The notes under the pieces: model-generated
Databases searched by the model: none
Told to the model about the DNA's origin: nothing
What the model saw: only the letters and a program-made list of their open reading frames with translations
Made by a program: the position numbers and the translations under genes
Shown here: in pieces, positions 1 to 12,000 of the stretch
How positions within the stretch are numbered: the stretch's first letter is position 1
Layout of the letters: every line of letters begins with the position of its first letter
Origin: Rhododendron vialii
Lineage: Eukaryota > Streptophyta > Magnoliopsida > Ericales > Ericaceae
DNA length: 64,000 nt
Reading direction: 5' to 3'
Assembly: GCF_030253575.1 (NCBI RefSeq)
Contig: NC_080557.1
Span: forward strand, 44,468,501 to 44,532,500

Positions 1-483
1 TAGACGGCGAGATTGAGTCCCCAAAAATTAATTAAAGTGTGCATAAGTTGACACAAATGCGTTGAGTAATATAAAAAAGAAGAAGCGGTGAAGTACTGAA
101 TTGTTTTAACAAAAAGAAATTACCTAGTTCCCGTGGGGTCATCAACAAATTCTAGTGGTTCATTTCTTGACCAACATAAATGTATAGCATAGAATTAGTA
201 GTATTTCCATCTCTCCCATGGGGTCAGCCGATCTCACTGTGTTGGCTATAGCGTCGACTCTGGGATGCGAGTCCAAGAGGACAAGAGCTCAAGAGTGAAA
301 AGCTTCTTTCAAAATCTTTTCAAACAGAAATTCGTGAACAAACGTCTTTGAAAGCGCGAGTGCAAAGTAAAAATTGAGTGTAGCAGCGAATGTTATTTCG
401 AAGGATTATATAATTAAAGTTGGGACCGAAGCTGTAGATGTTAACGAGGAGGGTAGAAGTTGGACAATCGCGAAGAAACTAAA
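1..483. other. Upstream non-coding sequence, nothing recognised
   Basis: AT-rich sequence with no exon, repeat end or RNA gene that I can support. It is probably distal promoter of the CAD1-like gene or the end of a gene outside the window. Confidence 0.4.
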
Positions 484-638
484 CGTCATGGCTGACGCCA
501 GAAATGCTGACTGTTTAAATGAGGGAAAATGACTGGTTTTCCCCGGTACTTCAGTTTATGAATCCCAATTATGAGTGTGGATGTGTAATTAGGTGGGTAA
601 GTGGGTGTGAAGGCAAAATGATTGTTCCTATATATGCC
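484..638 (+). promoter_or_regulatory. Putative promoter elements of the CAD1-like gene
   Basis: A CGTCA at 484-488 and a TGACG at 493-497 form a closely spaced inverted TGACG pair, resembling as-1/ocs-type sites bound by TGA bZIP factors. A TATA-like CTATATATG lies at 629-637, about 80 bases before the ATG at 712, and a short GA repeat follows at about 671-690 in the presumed leader. The elements are seen directly; the regulatory role (stress or salicylate response) is inferred from the motif family. Confidence 0.35.
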
Positions 639-711
639 AGTGTGCTTGAACTCAAATTAATCACACATCTAGAGAGAGAGAGAGAGAGAGGTGTTGAGTT
701 CAGATGAAAGA

Positions 712-3700
712 ATGGAGGAGTGCCTTGGATGGGCAGCCAGAGATCCATCCGGATTTCTTTCCCCTTACAAGTTCAGCCGAAGGTAAGCAAGCTCCATTGC
801 AGTAGAAATTAGCAGATTAATGAACGAGATTTTTTTCACAACTCAGGCTCTAGTCAGCTTACGCGCACATTGACTAATTTCGGGATCAATCCCACCGTTT
901 ATTGGCGAGGGCCTTGTAAAAACAAAGCTAGCCAGGGGATAGCAGTTTCGAACCTGAGACCTTAGCGATACCTTGGGAGGCCTTGAGCACCAGGCCAATC
1001 CCCAAGTTAATTCATGAAAGAGAATCGATGAGCCCTTCCAAACTTTCATCAATATTTGATGTTTGAATTCTAAGAATAATTGTACTATATTAGTTATCCA
1101 TTTTAGCAAACCCAGCCCCAAAAAGCGCCATTCCATGACATAGGTGAACTGTGTGTATATACCAATAAAGCATATTTAAGTATTTAACAGTACTTTTAGC
1201 CTTTAGGAAGATGAACATTACAATTTACAGGGTAGTTGGAAGTGATGATGTTTCAGTGAAGATCACACACTGTGGAGTCTGCTATGCTGATGTTGCATGG
1301 ACCAGGGATAAACTTGGAGGGTTTGGAGGATCCAAGTACCCCCTAGTGCCTGGGTATGTGGAGTTTTTCCCTTACCTTTTCCTCTCCCTCTTCCCTTTTT
1401 CATGTCTAATAATGAAGATATTTGTGTTTTTGATGAAGTTTTTTTTTTTTTTTTCCTTTTTACGCTTTTTGTGTTGTTGAAAAATTGATCCAACACGCAC
1501 AATCGCAGGAAGAATAAACCAATCAAGAACACGAAGGAACACGAAGGAACGACACTTTAGTTTTCACTATGTGTCGAATGAAAGAAGTGTACAGATTAAA
1601 TTGACTGATGTGTACAAGAATAATTTATGCAATAGGATTAACATTACAAATTACCATAATACCCGTTTCTTACGAGGGTACAATCTAACTTAGGAGGAAC
1701 AAAGAAAACGAAGATAGCGAGTATAGTTCTGTCATCATGCGTTAATGGTGTTATTACGTGTTCATGTTAGTCCAAAATCACATAGGGGCGTTGCATATTT
1801 ATGAATTTTATAATAGGGGTAAATCGCACATGGACCAAACTATGGGGGTTAAATGGATTTTGAGCTATATTATGTACATATAGTCATTTTTTATTTTTAT
1901 ATATATTGGAAGGAAACAGTCAAGCAAACGTAATTGTATACAGGGTACTGTTGAACTCCCTGGCACTTCTGATTCTGAGATGGTCACTGAAAAATCGGTG
2001 AATCTTGAGACACTCTCTGTTTGTGCACGCAAGCACTGCTTCAGGTTGTACTCTCAAGAAAGATGTACGACCTGGAGCTGTGGTTGTATGAACAAACAAA
2101 GAGTTTCTCATGATTCACCGGCTTTTCCGCTAACCATCTTGGAAGCCAGGGGGCTTGACATACCATGGTGTATGGAGAAGGAAAACTTATAAAGTGTTCC
2201 GAAAGACCTGCGCGAAGAACTGCTCCATTTCTTTATGTTTTGATTCTTTTGACTTGAAGTGGATGATATGACTATGATGCCTTCCTTCCAATACATACAA
2301 AGTATATCTAGATGTATATAATATAGAGCAAAATCCATTTATCACCCATAGTTTGGTCCATGTGCGATTTACCCCTATCATATTGTTTATAAATGTGAAA
2401 TGCCCCTGTGTGATTTTGGGCTAAAATGCACAGATAACATCATTAACAGTTCCTGTTTTGATTTGAAATGAATGATATGAAAATGACGCCTGCTTGAATG
2501 TTTCCTTCCATTATATAAATATATCTATGATTCGATATGTATATAATATAGAGCAATATCCATTTAACTCCCATAGTTTGGTCCATGGGCAATTTACCCC
2601 TATCATATGGTTTATAAATATGCAACGCCCCTACGCGATTTTGGACAAAAAATGCACACGTAACACCATGAACATTTAATGATAACCCAACATATGCATC
2701 TATTCAAACAAACTATAAAAGATCACGTAAAAAGGTTTGAAGCTTAGAGGAACGAAGCAGCAGATGGGGAGCCTTAAGCCTATTTGAATAGCTAGGGTAT
2801 TGAATACGTACATACATACACAAATTACTGTATTAGTGTTTGTGATTGATTTCATGTTTGAGAGAAATCCAAATTAAATATATCTTGCCACTTATGGCGC
2901 GAGAGAAAAATATCGTGCCACTTATTCAACTTCGTTGAATAGTAAGACACATAGGTGATATATAACAGCGGTCAATGCACTACGTACTGAACTGATACAT
3001 AATGCATTGAAAAACAGGCATGAGATTGTTGGAATCGTTAAAGAGGTGGGTTCCAATGCTCAAGGCTTCAAGGTTGGAGATCATGTTGGAGTGGGTACTT
3101 TGGTCAATTCTTGTAGAGATTGTGAGTACTGTAATATGTACATGGATGTCTACTGCTCGAAGGGAGTCGTCCGTACTTTTAGCTCTGTTGATGTGGATGG
3201 TACAATCACAAAGGGTGGATATTCGACTTTCATTGTAGTTCATCAGAGGTAAGGCTGGCTGTTCATTCCCCATTCTTCGTTCGCCATTCTCTATTTCTGC
3301 CGCCACCAAAACAGGAAGTGCACTGATGCTCGTATAGAGTGATCAATGCGAGTTTGAGTCATGGGAAATGCCTCTATTATTTTTCCCCAACGTTGTGGCG
3401 TTAATACGATTCCCCATAATCAACTCATAAATGCAGAAGAAAATGTAAAAGAAGAAGAAGAAGAGGTTATGATCCTCAGAAATCATAATACCGAGTTTCA
3501 TTAGACATTAATCGCTTGAACGAAGTACATTATAACACTATCATTTTATAGCCAATTCCATCACTTCACAATTCAGAGCGCATTTTGCTCCAGGTTTTCG
3601 TTTCCCATTTCTTGTGCCAGAATGATTTGTATTCCGGGTTACATACACTAAGTGTATTTTCTACTGCTCTAAAGATTGTGCTTGTGTTGATACGGTAAAT

Positions 3701-5028
3701 ATCACAGGTACTGCTCCAGGATACCTGATGTCTACCCATTGCCCTTGGCAGCACCACTCCTATGCGCAGGAATCACCGTTTACAGCCCAATGATGCGCCA
3801 TAAAATGAACGAACCGGGAAAATCCCTAGGAGTGATTGGGCTTGGTGGCCTGGGTCACTTGGCTGTGAAATTCGGCAAGGCATTCGGATTGAGCGTTTCT
3901 GTTTTCAGCATGAGTTTATCCAAGAAAGATGAAGCCCTTAATAAGCTTGGAGCAGATGGATTCGTGATCTCTTCCGATGAAGAACAGATGAAGGTAAAAA
4001 GGATCACTGATTATCAGCAAAACTGTTTAATGTCCCAGAAAGGTTTTGGGTTTTCTAAAAGATAATTTGCCAATAAAATTGTTCCCAAATGCAGTGTGGC
4101 AACACTGGGTTGTGGACTCAATGTGGAGTATTAGAGTTAGACCTCATCCAAACATAAGTACAGAGCTGAGACACAATGTTTCACCACTTATCCTGGTAAT
4201 GTTTTGTCTTCGGTAAATTGACGGTGATTGCCATCTTCTTTCTTGCATGTAGGCTATGGTGAAATCACTTGACTTCATTATTGATACGGCATCAGGGGAC
4301 CACCCGTTTGATCCATACATGTCACTGTTGAAGACTGGCAGCACCCTCGTCGTGGTGGGTGTCCCAACTCAAGTCAAGCTCAGTCCTATCAGTCTAATAA
4401 GTGGTAATTTCGTAGCACTTCTTATATATATGTAGTTGAAACACAGGCACGGGTTTTCATAACCCAATTGTCCTGTTCAAGTTCCCACTGCACCCACAGC
4501 AGTAGAAATTGTACGTCGTTTGCTTAAAAATCCCTGCTACACTGTGAGCATGCATCAAGGCAGAGACATGGTTCTATGAGCGCAAAGGATCTGTGTTCTG
4601 CATATGTGCACAGCATCCTCAGCCCCAAACTCTCCTCTCTGTCTCAGGACATTCTCCATTAAGCAGCTGTGTCTTGCGATTCGTGTGTTTCCATATTGTC
4701 ACTACACAGTTGGAAGTGCCCACAGATGGGAATCACAGGCTTTTCGAATAGGAGAATGTTGCACTCATATTAGAAAGTGACAAGACAGGTTTGCACTGGG
4801 AACTGCAAACCTTATGGTTTTTCTCTGGCAGGTATGAAATCCATTTCCGGGAGTGCAACGGGCGGCATTAAGGAGAGGCAAGAAATGGTGGATTTCTGTG
4901 CAGCTCACAGTATATACCCAGACGTTGAGATTATTCCCATCCAGTACATAAATGAAGCTTTGGAGAAGCTTATAAAGGGGGATGTGAATTACAGGTTTGT
5001 CATTGATATCGAGAACTCCCTTAAGTGA
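712..5028 (+). CDS. CAD1: CAD1-like cinnamyl-alcohol dehydrogenase (6 exons)
   Basis: Exons 712-782, 1231-1353, 3018-3248, 3708-3993, 4253-4403 and 4832-5028 join in frame to 1059 nt, 352 aa, ending in TGA. It is a zinc- and NADP(H)-dependent medium-chain alcohol dehydrogenase expected to interconvert aromatic aldehydes and alcohols in the cytosol. Catalytic-zinc ligands: Cys38 (CGVC), His66-Glu67 (GHE), Cys161 (LLCAG). Structural-zinc cysteines: 97, 100, 103, 111. The Rossmann motif GLGGLG is at 186-191. The motifs [29 protein letters not shown] and the C-terminus [10 protein letters not shown] resemble Arabidopsis CAD1 (At1g72680, recalled) more than the lignin enzymes CAD4/5, so a role in bulk lignin is uncertain. 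Tyr42 stands where classical CADs have His. Introns 1 and 2 carry a SINE and an inverted/tandem repeat. The start is the first ATG after the GA-rich leader and gives the usual family N-terminus. Confidence 0.93.
831..1012 (-). mobile_element. tRNA-derived SINE in CAD1-like intron 1
   Basis: Read on the minus strand, an A-box-like TGGCCTGGTGCTCAAGG is followed by a B-box AGGTTCGAAAC, the spacing of a Pol III internal promoter. A T run at 831-837 would be the A-tail on that strand. I see no clear target duplication. It could be an old or trimmed copy. Confidence 0.6.
1741..2680. repeat. Inverted plus tandem repeat block in CAD1-like intron 2
   Basis: A unit of roughly 120-215 bp occurs three times: inverted at about 1741-1920 and direct at about 2236-2452 and 2453-2680. 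Shared tracts include CCATAGTTTGGTCCATG, TTTACCCCTATCATA and ATATAATATAGAGCAA. The first and second copies face each other across about 315 bp, so the intron can fold into a long hairpin. The layout suggests a MITE-like or foldback element with a secondary tandem copy; no target duplication was identified. Confidence 0.7.
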
Positions 5029-6044
5029 TGCTATCATGGGGCCTGGAGATGGAGGGAGATAAAAGCCAAATCACTACGAAAGAGGGCATCTTTCAGTACA
5101 TATGGTTGTGATGGTGGAGAAGAAAGAAATGACCAAGAAACAAAAGGGGAATAATTTGCTATAATCTTCTTAATGAGTTGTACTGCTTGGGATGGAAAAC
5201 TTGAAATGAGGAAATATACTAATCTGCCGTTTATTTGTCTGCTGGAGAAACAATGAGTGATGCATCATATTTCTTATTCCGTGTTCTCCTATTGCATCTT
5301 CAAGTAACTCGGAATATTACCCAACTAATGCGCATTCGAGGAACCATTACTAAAATAACTCGCGGATGTCTGAAGTCACATCAAAGCACCAGCTAAAGCG
5401 AAAGACCAGAATTTTCTAAGAAAATGGCGAGCCTTTGGTTTCATTTCCGAGTTCCATGGCCTTAACGAACACCTGCCTCCATTGCAGTTTGTTTGGTGAG
5501 AAAATTGTAAATTGGTCTCCCGAAACAGTATCAGTGTTCAAGTCGTAAAAGGAAAGACATAACTCAAGAGGCCCAAATGAATGAAACTCTAAAAGAGCAG
5601 TGGGATTAAACTTCCCATTCTTAAAAACAACTCATGAAGCAGCAAAATGCCTTTGCTTTTGGTACATCTCAGCAGAATAAACAATCAGAAATCGTTTGCT
5701 ATATTGGGAAATGCATTGGCACATGCTTTATTAGTGCATTTATTTCACTGAAACAACAAACCTAACACCAACAGCTATTTAGTTGAAACCATTTACAAAA
5801 CCAAGATGCCTATTGAACTAGTAGTATTCACACATACTCTACAAACTACTTCCTACAGTTCAATCAAGTGAAAAAGATAGGGGGAAAAAACACAAAGAAA
5901 GAAAGTTAAGCACTAAAACATGATCACCTGCATCTAAAATAGTGGAAACACTAGGCACTCCAATAAACTAACTGCGCTAGTTTATTGCTTCTATTATGAA
6001 AAAAGATCGCAACCTCAGACCAAGAGTTGGAGGGGAAGCTGGGA
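5029..6044. other. 3' regions between convergent CAD1-like and DUF3755 genes
   Basis: The CAD1-like stop at 5028 faces the DUF3755 stop at 6045. The stretch should hold both 3' UTRs. No exon or repeat with recognisable ends was seen. Confidence 0.5.
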
Positions 6045-9000
6045 TCATGAATTCTTCTGCAAGGGTGACAGATGGAGGACGGAGCTAGCAAGTTCTTCAT
6101 TCAGATTTACTGGAAGTGGCGGCATGTGCTTCATTATCTCTGGCATGTCATTCATGCTGCAATATTTTGAGGTCAAATTAGCTTTGCAACAATCCTATCA
6201 CAGTAGTGCCATTTTCAATGCACACATCCTTGCAACCATGCAAGCAAAAAAAATTCAATACTTGCAAATCCAGAACAGATGTTAAACTCTAATCTGGGTG
6301 CGTTAGGTTTTTCCATGGAGACCACTTCCAGGGAAATTTTCAGTGAAATTCACAACACAGGTCTACTTCATGTCATCAACCAACAATAATGAAGTAGCTC
6401 GATTACATTCCAAAATTCTTGGGATACTCGAATGGCATTCAAACCTTATATAAAGTGCAGTATGGAGTCCTTTAGGAGACGCAAAGCACAACTGTCAAAT
6501 TTCAAGTAAGGTTCAAATAAACATATTCTCAAATTGGTGCGACATAAAAGGTCTTGCAAAATGAAGCGAAAAAAGAAAAGAGAGATTGATACATCATTAG
6601 CTCCCGCAGTACTCCCACACAAGTACAGACAGTAAGAAGAATGTGGGAGTGGGACAGAAAAGGGCAAAAAAGAAGATAATAAGTAGTACTTGTTTTAAAC
6701 AGAAATCTGTTTACTACATAATTGGTAATGCTAGCATCAAGCAGCGATGCCTTTAGACAACACAAAATAAAGAAACGTTTTAGCTGCTGGCATACCGCTT
6801 GACATTTTTTTTCAAGGCAGTCAGCTACTGTCACTTATCTCGTTCACTTCTTTCCAGTGCCCAAAATATCTACGCACCACCAAATAATGTTCCCGATTCC
6901 GGACTTCGAGTTGGTGTTGTGCAATGAGGTGCACCGTGTTGTGCACCTTCGAGCCGTCGGATCGTGCATCCAATGGCTCGGATCTCATCTCAGCAACCAT
7001 CGATCGAGAGCCGTTCATTGCCGAGATGAGATCCGCGCCGTCAATGCACGATCTAACGGCTCTGACGTGCGCAGCACGGTGCTCTGCACACCACTGCACA
7101 ACACCATCCCCCAATTCGTTCCCAATCCACTGAACTCCTTATCACATCCTAGAGTTGATGTGCAATTACTGTCCGAGCATAATCTAAGATTCTTGAGGGC
7201 TACCCTCATAAATCGGCCAACTATGAAATTGCGAGGAAAATATTGCAAGTAATGCATAAAGTCCTCATCTGATAGGGATTGGTGGACTTCAAAGGGATGA
7301 TAGCACATAGCAGGCTTTTTTATTTCATTTTTCCTAAGCTATATGGAGTTCAGAAGGTCAGCAATGGTGATCCTTCCACTATGGCTATATAGACCAATAA
7401 TACTCTTAAAGCGATAGAGGTATAACTACACTGAATACGAGTCTAGGCATTACGGCAGATATGCTCTCTGATCATGAGTGGCAAAGATGAAGAGAATTTC
7501 TTCTTACTAAGCCTTCCCAAAGGACTTTTAATACCCACCCTTTTGGATGGTCCACAAAACAAAGGACCTGAAGAATCTCCTGAAGAAGATCCCAGGGAAA
7601 GAGCACAAATATAAAAGGAGATCCGAGATTAGAACAAAACTGGTGAAAACAATGGCTAATAAACTTTTGAACTTAATAGCTTCATATTAGGTTTGAAGTC
7701 GATGTTTGAGCACGAGCCTATGAAAATGTTGTGTTGATAATGACAAGACAACCATAAAGAAAATGGAGAATCTGACATACTCATTCAAGATTGCGAGGAT
7801 GTTATTTCGAGCTTGGCAGAAAAGATTGGTGTTCTCATGTATCTGCATCACAAACCATGAACAAAGAAGTTGATGAAGAAGGCTCTGTTGACTCTTAACA
7901 GTTTTCCATTATGTAGAAAAACAAGTTTACCTTAAAAGATGCAAAGTTTGCATAAATTTGGTCCAAGGCCTGGGCATTTTCCTCGAGGAGCTGTCCTGTC
8001 AAACCACCAATGGCTGCAAATGACAATAATATACGTGGTCAATACAAAGGAAAATATTGAGCAAGTCACATTAAATTGGTAAATATAAGTGATACTACAA
8101 TTAATAAGGTCAGTATATGGTTACTTATTTCAGGTTACGTAAATGCCAACGATCATTAGCACATAATTTTCATAAATTGGGAAGGAAAAAAGAAAGAAGG
8201 GGATAGGGGGGTTGAACTAGTTCATCACTTCCAGTAACATAATACTGGTAAAAATAATGCCTGTAGGTAAAAGTCAAAATGAATCATGCTACAAAGCAAA
8301 TTGATCCCAAGACAAATGGGAGATGACAACTGCCTGATTTTTCAGCTTTGATGAAATTTACCAAATGAACATGAAATTGCAACCCTACTTGAACAGCCAC
8401 AAGTTAGACCGTTTTCAGTTTGGAGAACACAATGCATATCTCATTATTTTGATTCATCCACATCAAAATCCAGCACTAGACAACACTGGTAAGTTTGTCC
8501 CAACAAACTTCAGATGGTTAAAATAAAGCTACTTCCAAGTAATTAAGTAATGGGTGAGAGAAGCTAGTGAGACAAATTAGACAATTGTGGGGGCAAGGCA
8601 CAGTTTGCTTCTCTATGTCTTGCTAATATCTATATTTGTCAGGAAGACCATATGACAGCATAAAATTCTGTGCTTAACTGAAAGAGGAAACAGATTTCAA
8701 TAAGGTGGACACAACATCACATTTTTGACACCTAAGCTTTTCACTTGTCAGAGCCAAGATTATCTCCAGTAAGGGGGAAGATATCAACTTTTTAACAACC
8801 TAAAGAGTTCCAACTCATTTAGTAGTAAAATTTCTTGTTTTCAAGGTATGTCTAAAGTCAAGCTTTCAGTTTCTAGGTGTTCTTAGGGCGTTATTAAATA
8901 TTTAAGCCTCTATAAAATGGACTCCCGCAGACGTTTTAAGAGTAAAGACGTAAACCAACAACCAGTTTTCCTGTTAATCTATTCGACAGGAAGTGATAAT

Positions 9001-12000
9001 TTCTCTTTAATTCATTGAGTGTCTCAGAACTCATCCCCCTCCCAAGTTCTTATCCATCATGCTCTTTTATATTCTCTCTTTCTCTGTGTAGCTTTTGCAT
9101 TTATTAGATTCTGATCTCCAAGAAAAGGAGAGATTCCTTCGACGCCAGGATTAGATCCAAGGATGTGCACTCCTCCTACCCTCTGCACTTTCGGCAAAAA
9201 TACTAACACAATCTAATGTGAATACATATACTTACGTAACCTTCATTATTATAAATCTTTTGGCCAATAACTCATCAACAGACATACTTGGCATATATGC
9301 CTGAATTACAGCGGCTGTGAAGGAAAAGACCCTGGCTTGAATGAGGAACAGCATTATATGTTGAGAATTGCCCCAAACGGAATTCTTAAGACTTATGCTA
9401 AAATGAAGAAGTTCCACGAGTCCATTAGCACCATCATGGGGTAACCACTACTTTAAGATATCATATAGGTGTACCTTCCCTAACTTCTCATATCAAGCTT
9501 TTCTCTCTTCTTCCAACTTCTTATCCAGCCTTTGCTTGGTGAAGGTTATAAAATTTCACCAAAACAAAAATAACACACAAGGGTCACCATAAGCGAGGAA
9601 CTACAGTAAAGTAGATAACAGTTGCTACCTACTGTGAAAATTCTGTACCTTAAACACTGTCTGTATAACCAATAAGGTTTAAATACACACATAGGAGTGC
9701 ACGATTGTGTCATTACGATAACCTAGGACTTGTTTCCTCATTAGAATGACAAGAATATGACCAACCTGTAAATGAGATCCCATCATCATTCTCCATAGAG
9801 AGCATCGACTGTGCATATGGAGGACCATTTGTACGGTTTACAGCATGAGACACTGACTTTGACAAAGGATCTGTAACTTTTTCCTGGGTGAACAAAAAGG
9901 CTGTCAAAAGAATAAAAAGGTCCAACTGGTTCATTTGCAGAATGAATATTGTTCAGGGAAAAAACATGTAATAGCTAGGAGTATGGCAAATTTGATTTAA
10001 CAAGTTAGTGAGCAAGCACACATGTTGGAAAGAATGCAGAAGGGCATATTGTAAAATTGGAAGCTTGAAAGGCCAGTTGTCCATATGAATTACCCTTAGT
10101 GAGCGCTCAAGTTGTAGAGAATGCAAAAGGGCAAACTGTAAGTAAATATTATTTGGAAGCTTGAAAGGCCATCTCTCACGCACAATAAGCATGTGACCAT
10201 ACATATCCTCCCACCAAAATGCCTCAATGCAGAATGACTTGTAAAAGAGCACCCTCCTAGAAAGTTGCTTGCCGGGCTCAGATGCCCAAAATTAAAAAAG
10301 GAGCAAAAAAACCACCTGTACGTGCCCTCAAAGCTCACACTTTCAATTTCCAAGAGTACTGGATAACTTTACTAGGTTATCTGAAGAGAGAAGTAAACAA
10401 TAGTTCTACATCATAAACTCCAGGCCCCAATAAAGAATAGAATTGATTGCGTATTGCTAACAGCCTAACAGTGAATACACCTTGTCAACAGAGTCATGGT
10501 TATCCCTCAAAACATTGGTCTTTCCTTCTATGTTGGGGAGAGACTTTATTTCAATTATCCATTTTCCAGAGGTAGTATACACTAGAGGTGACAGGCACAC
10601 AGGTCCACAAATGATGTACATGGTAATAGGAGTGCTCTTTTAAAACTACAATTCAAGTTAGGAGAAGGGAGAGAACAAGTCACAAAAAGATTTGCACTCA
10701 ACAGTGTATGCAAACATACTTGGCCTACATAGGCACATGCATAGCAAAGGCAAAAGCAAAGCAAATAAAATGATTGGACAATTCTAGGTAGCGCACCTTT
10801 CTGTCCTTGTTTTTCCTTGAAGAGTTATGATCCTCTTTTCTTCGCTTTCCGTTTTCCTTTTTCTGGAACACAATGGGAAAAGGTTATGACATTTGCACCC
10901 ACAATGCTTTTACTCGCTAAAAAAGTAAAATCCATAAAAGTTTTCTCAAAATTCTGATCATCATCCTAAATTCCTAATTTTTTGCTAATCAAGTTTTCAT
11001 GAAGTGAGTTAAACAACCTATGAAGGACTACTAAAAGTAATTGACGTCAAGTTTTGGCACATGATAAGTTTCACTCTTGTGAGGTTTGTGGTTTCATACT
11101 CAAACAAAAAAGCATTTCCCTTATTGTTAGTTTCAAGGTTTTAAAAGGCGTTGTTGGGGCTCGCCCGGGGCGTCGGGGCAAGGCGAGGCGTAGGCAAAAC
11201 GCCCGGAGGCGTTAAAATTGGGACTCTGATCCTCATAGGCGTACGCCTAATGTTTTGCGGCTCACGGAGGCGTACGCCTTTCACGCCTCGACAGAAGAAG
11301 CGTATGCCTTAGGTGTAATAATTTCATAATATAATTTCTGTAATTTTTCTTAATTAAAATTTCATCGAACCCTATAAATACCTAGCAAGAAAGGAGGGTT
11401 TACGAATTACGACTACAATAAAAACTGCCGACATCAAACCTAGGGTTTCTGGGTGATAGGGTTCTTCGTTCATCACTTCTTCCTCAATCTTCAGCACTCA
11501 GCAACAGCCATCGGCCCTTCAGCCATCGGGTTTCTCTCTCTCTCTCTCTCGGCTGTGGTTGGATTTATTAATGCTCCTTTTTTTATGCTTCAACATATTT
11601 TTTTTGTTGATTTTAGTACATTTTTCCGTATTTTTTGTATTTTTTGAGTTATTTTTAATTTATTTTATTAATTTAATTATTTAAAATTAGAAAATCAAAA
11701 GGCTTACGCCCCAACGCCTCGCCCCATGGAGGGTCAATCACCTTGCCTAGCGCTTTCGCCTCTGAAAACTTTGGTTAGTTTTGAATGCCCCAACAAACAA
11801 TTAAGTTAGTTGGCAAAGAGATTTGCACCAAGTTGAGTACTGAAGATATTCTTCTCAGCTAACAACTGCGTTACTAGGAATTGCTAACACGATTTATGGA
11901 TTGCAACACACAATATGAGTAAAACAGTGAAATCAATAGAAGCGATCCCACAAAGTTACACCACAAAAGCAAGTGGAATAAACTAAAAATCTAAAGAGAA

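Noticed and set aside
519..707. Short gene before the CAD1-like ORF
   Set aside because: The 62-codon frame runs through the TATA-like site and GA leader, and has no recognisable protein features.
6857..7252. Open frame of 131 codons, plus strand
   Set aside because: It lies across a palindromic MITE in a DUF3755 intron, has no family resemblance and is explained by the element's GC content.
9953..10353. Two overlapping minus-strand frames of 99 and 85 codons
   Set aside because: They are in DUF3755 intron 3, over a local tandem duplication, with no splice or family support.
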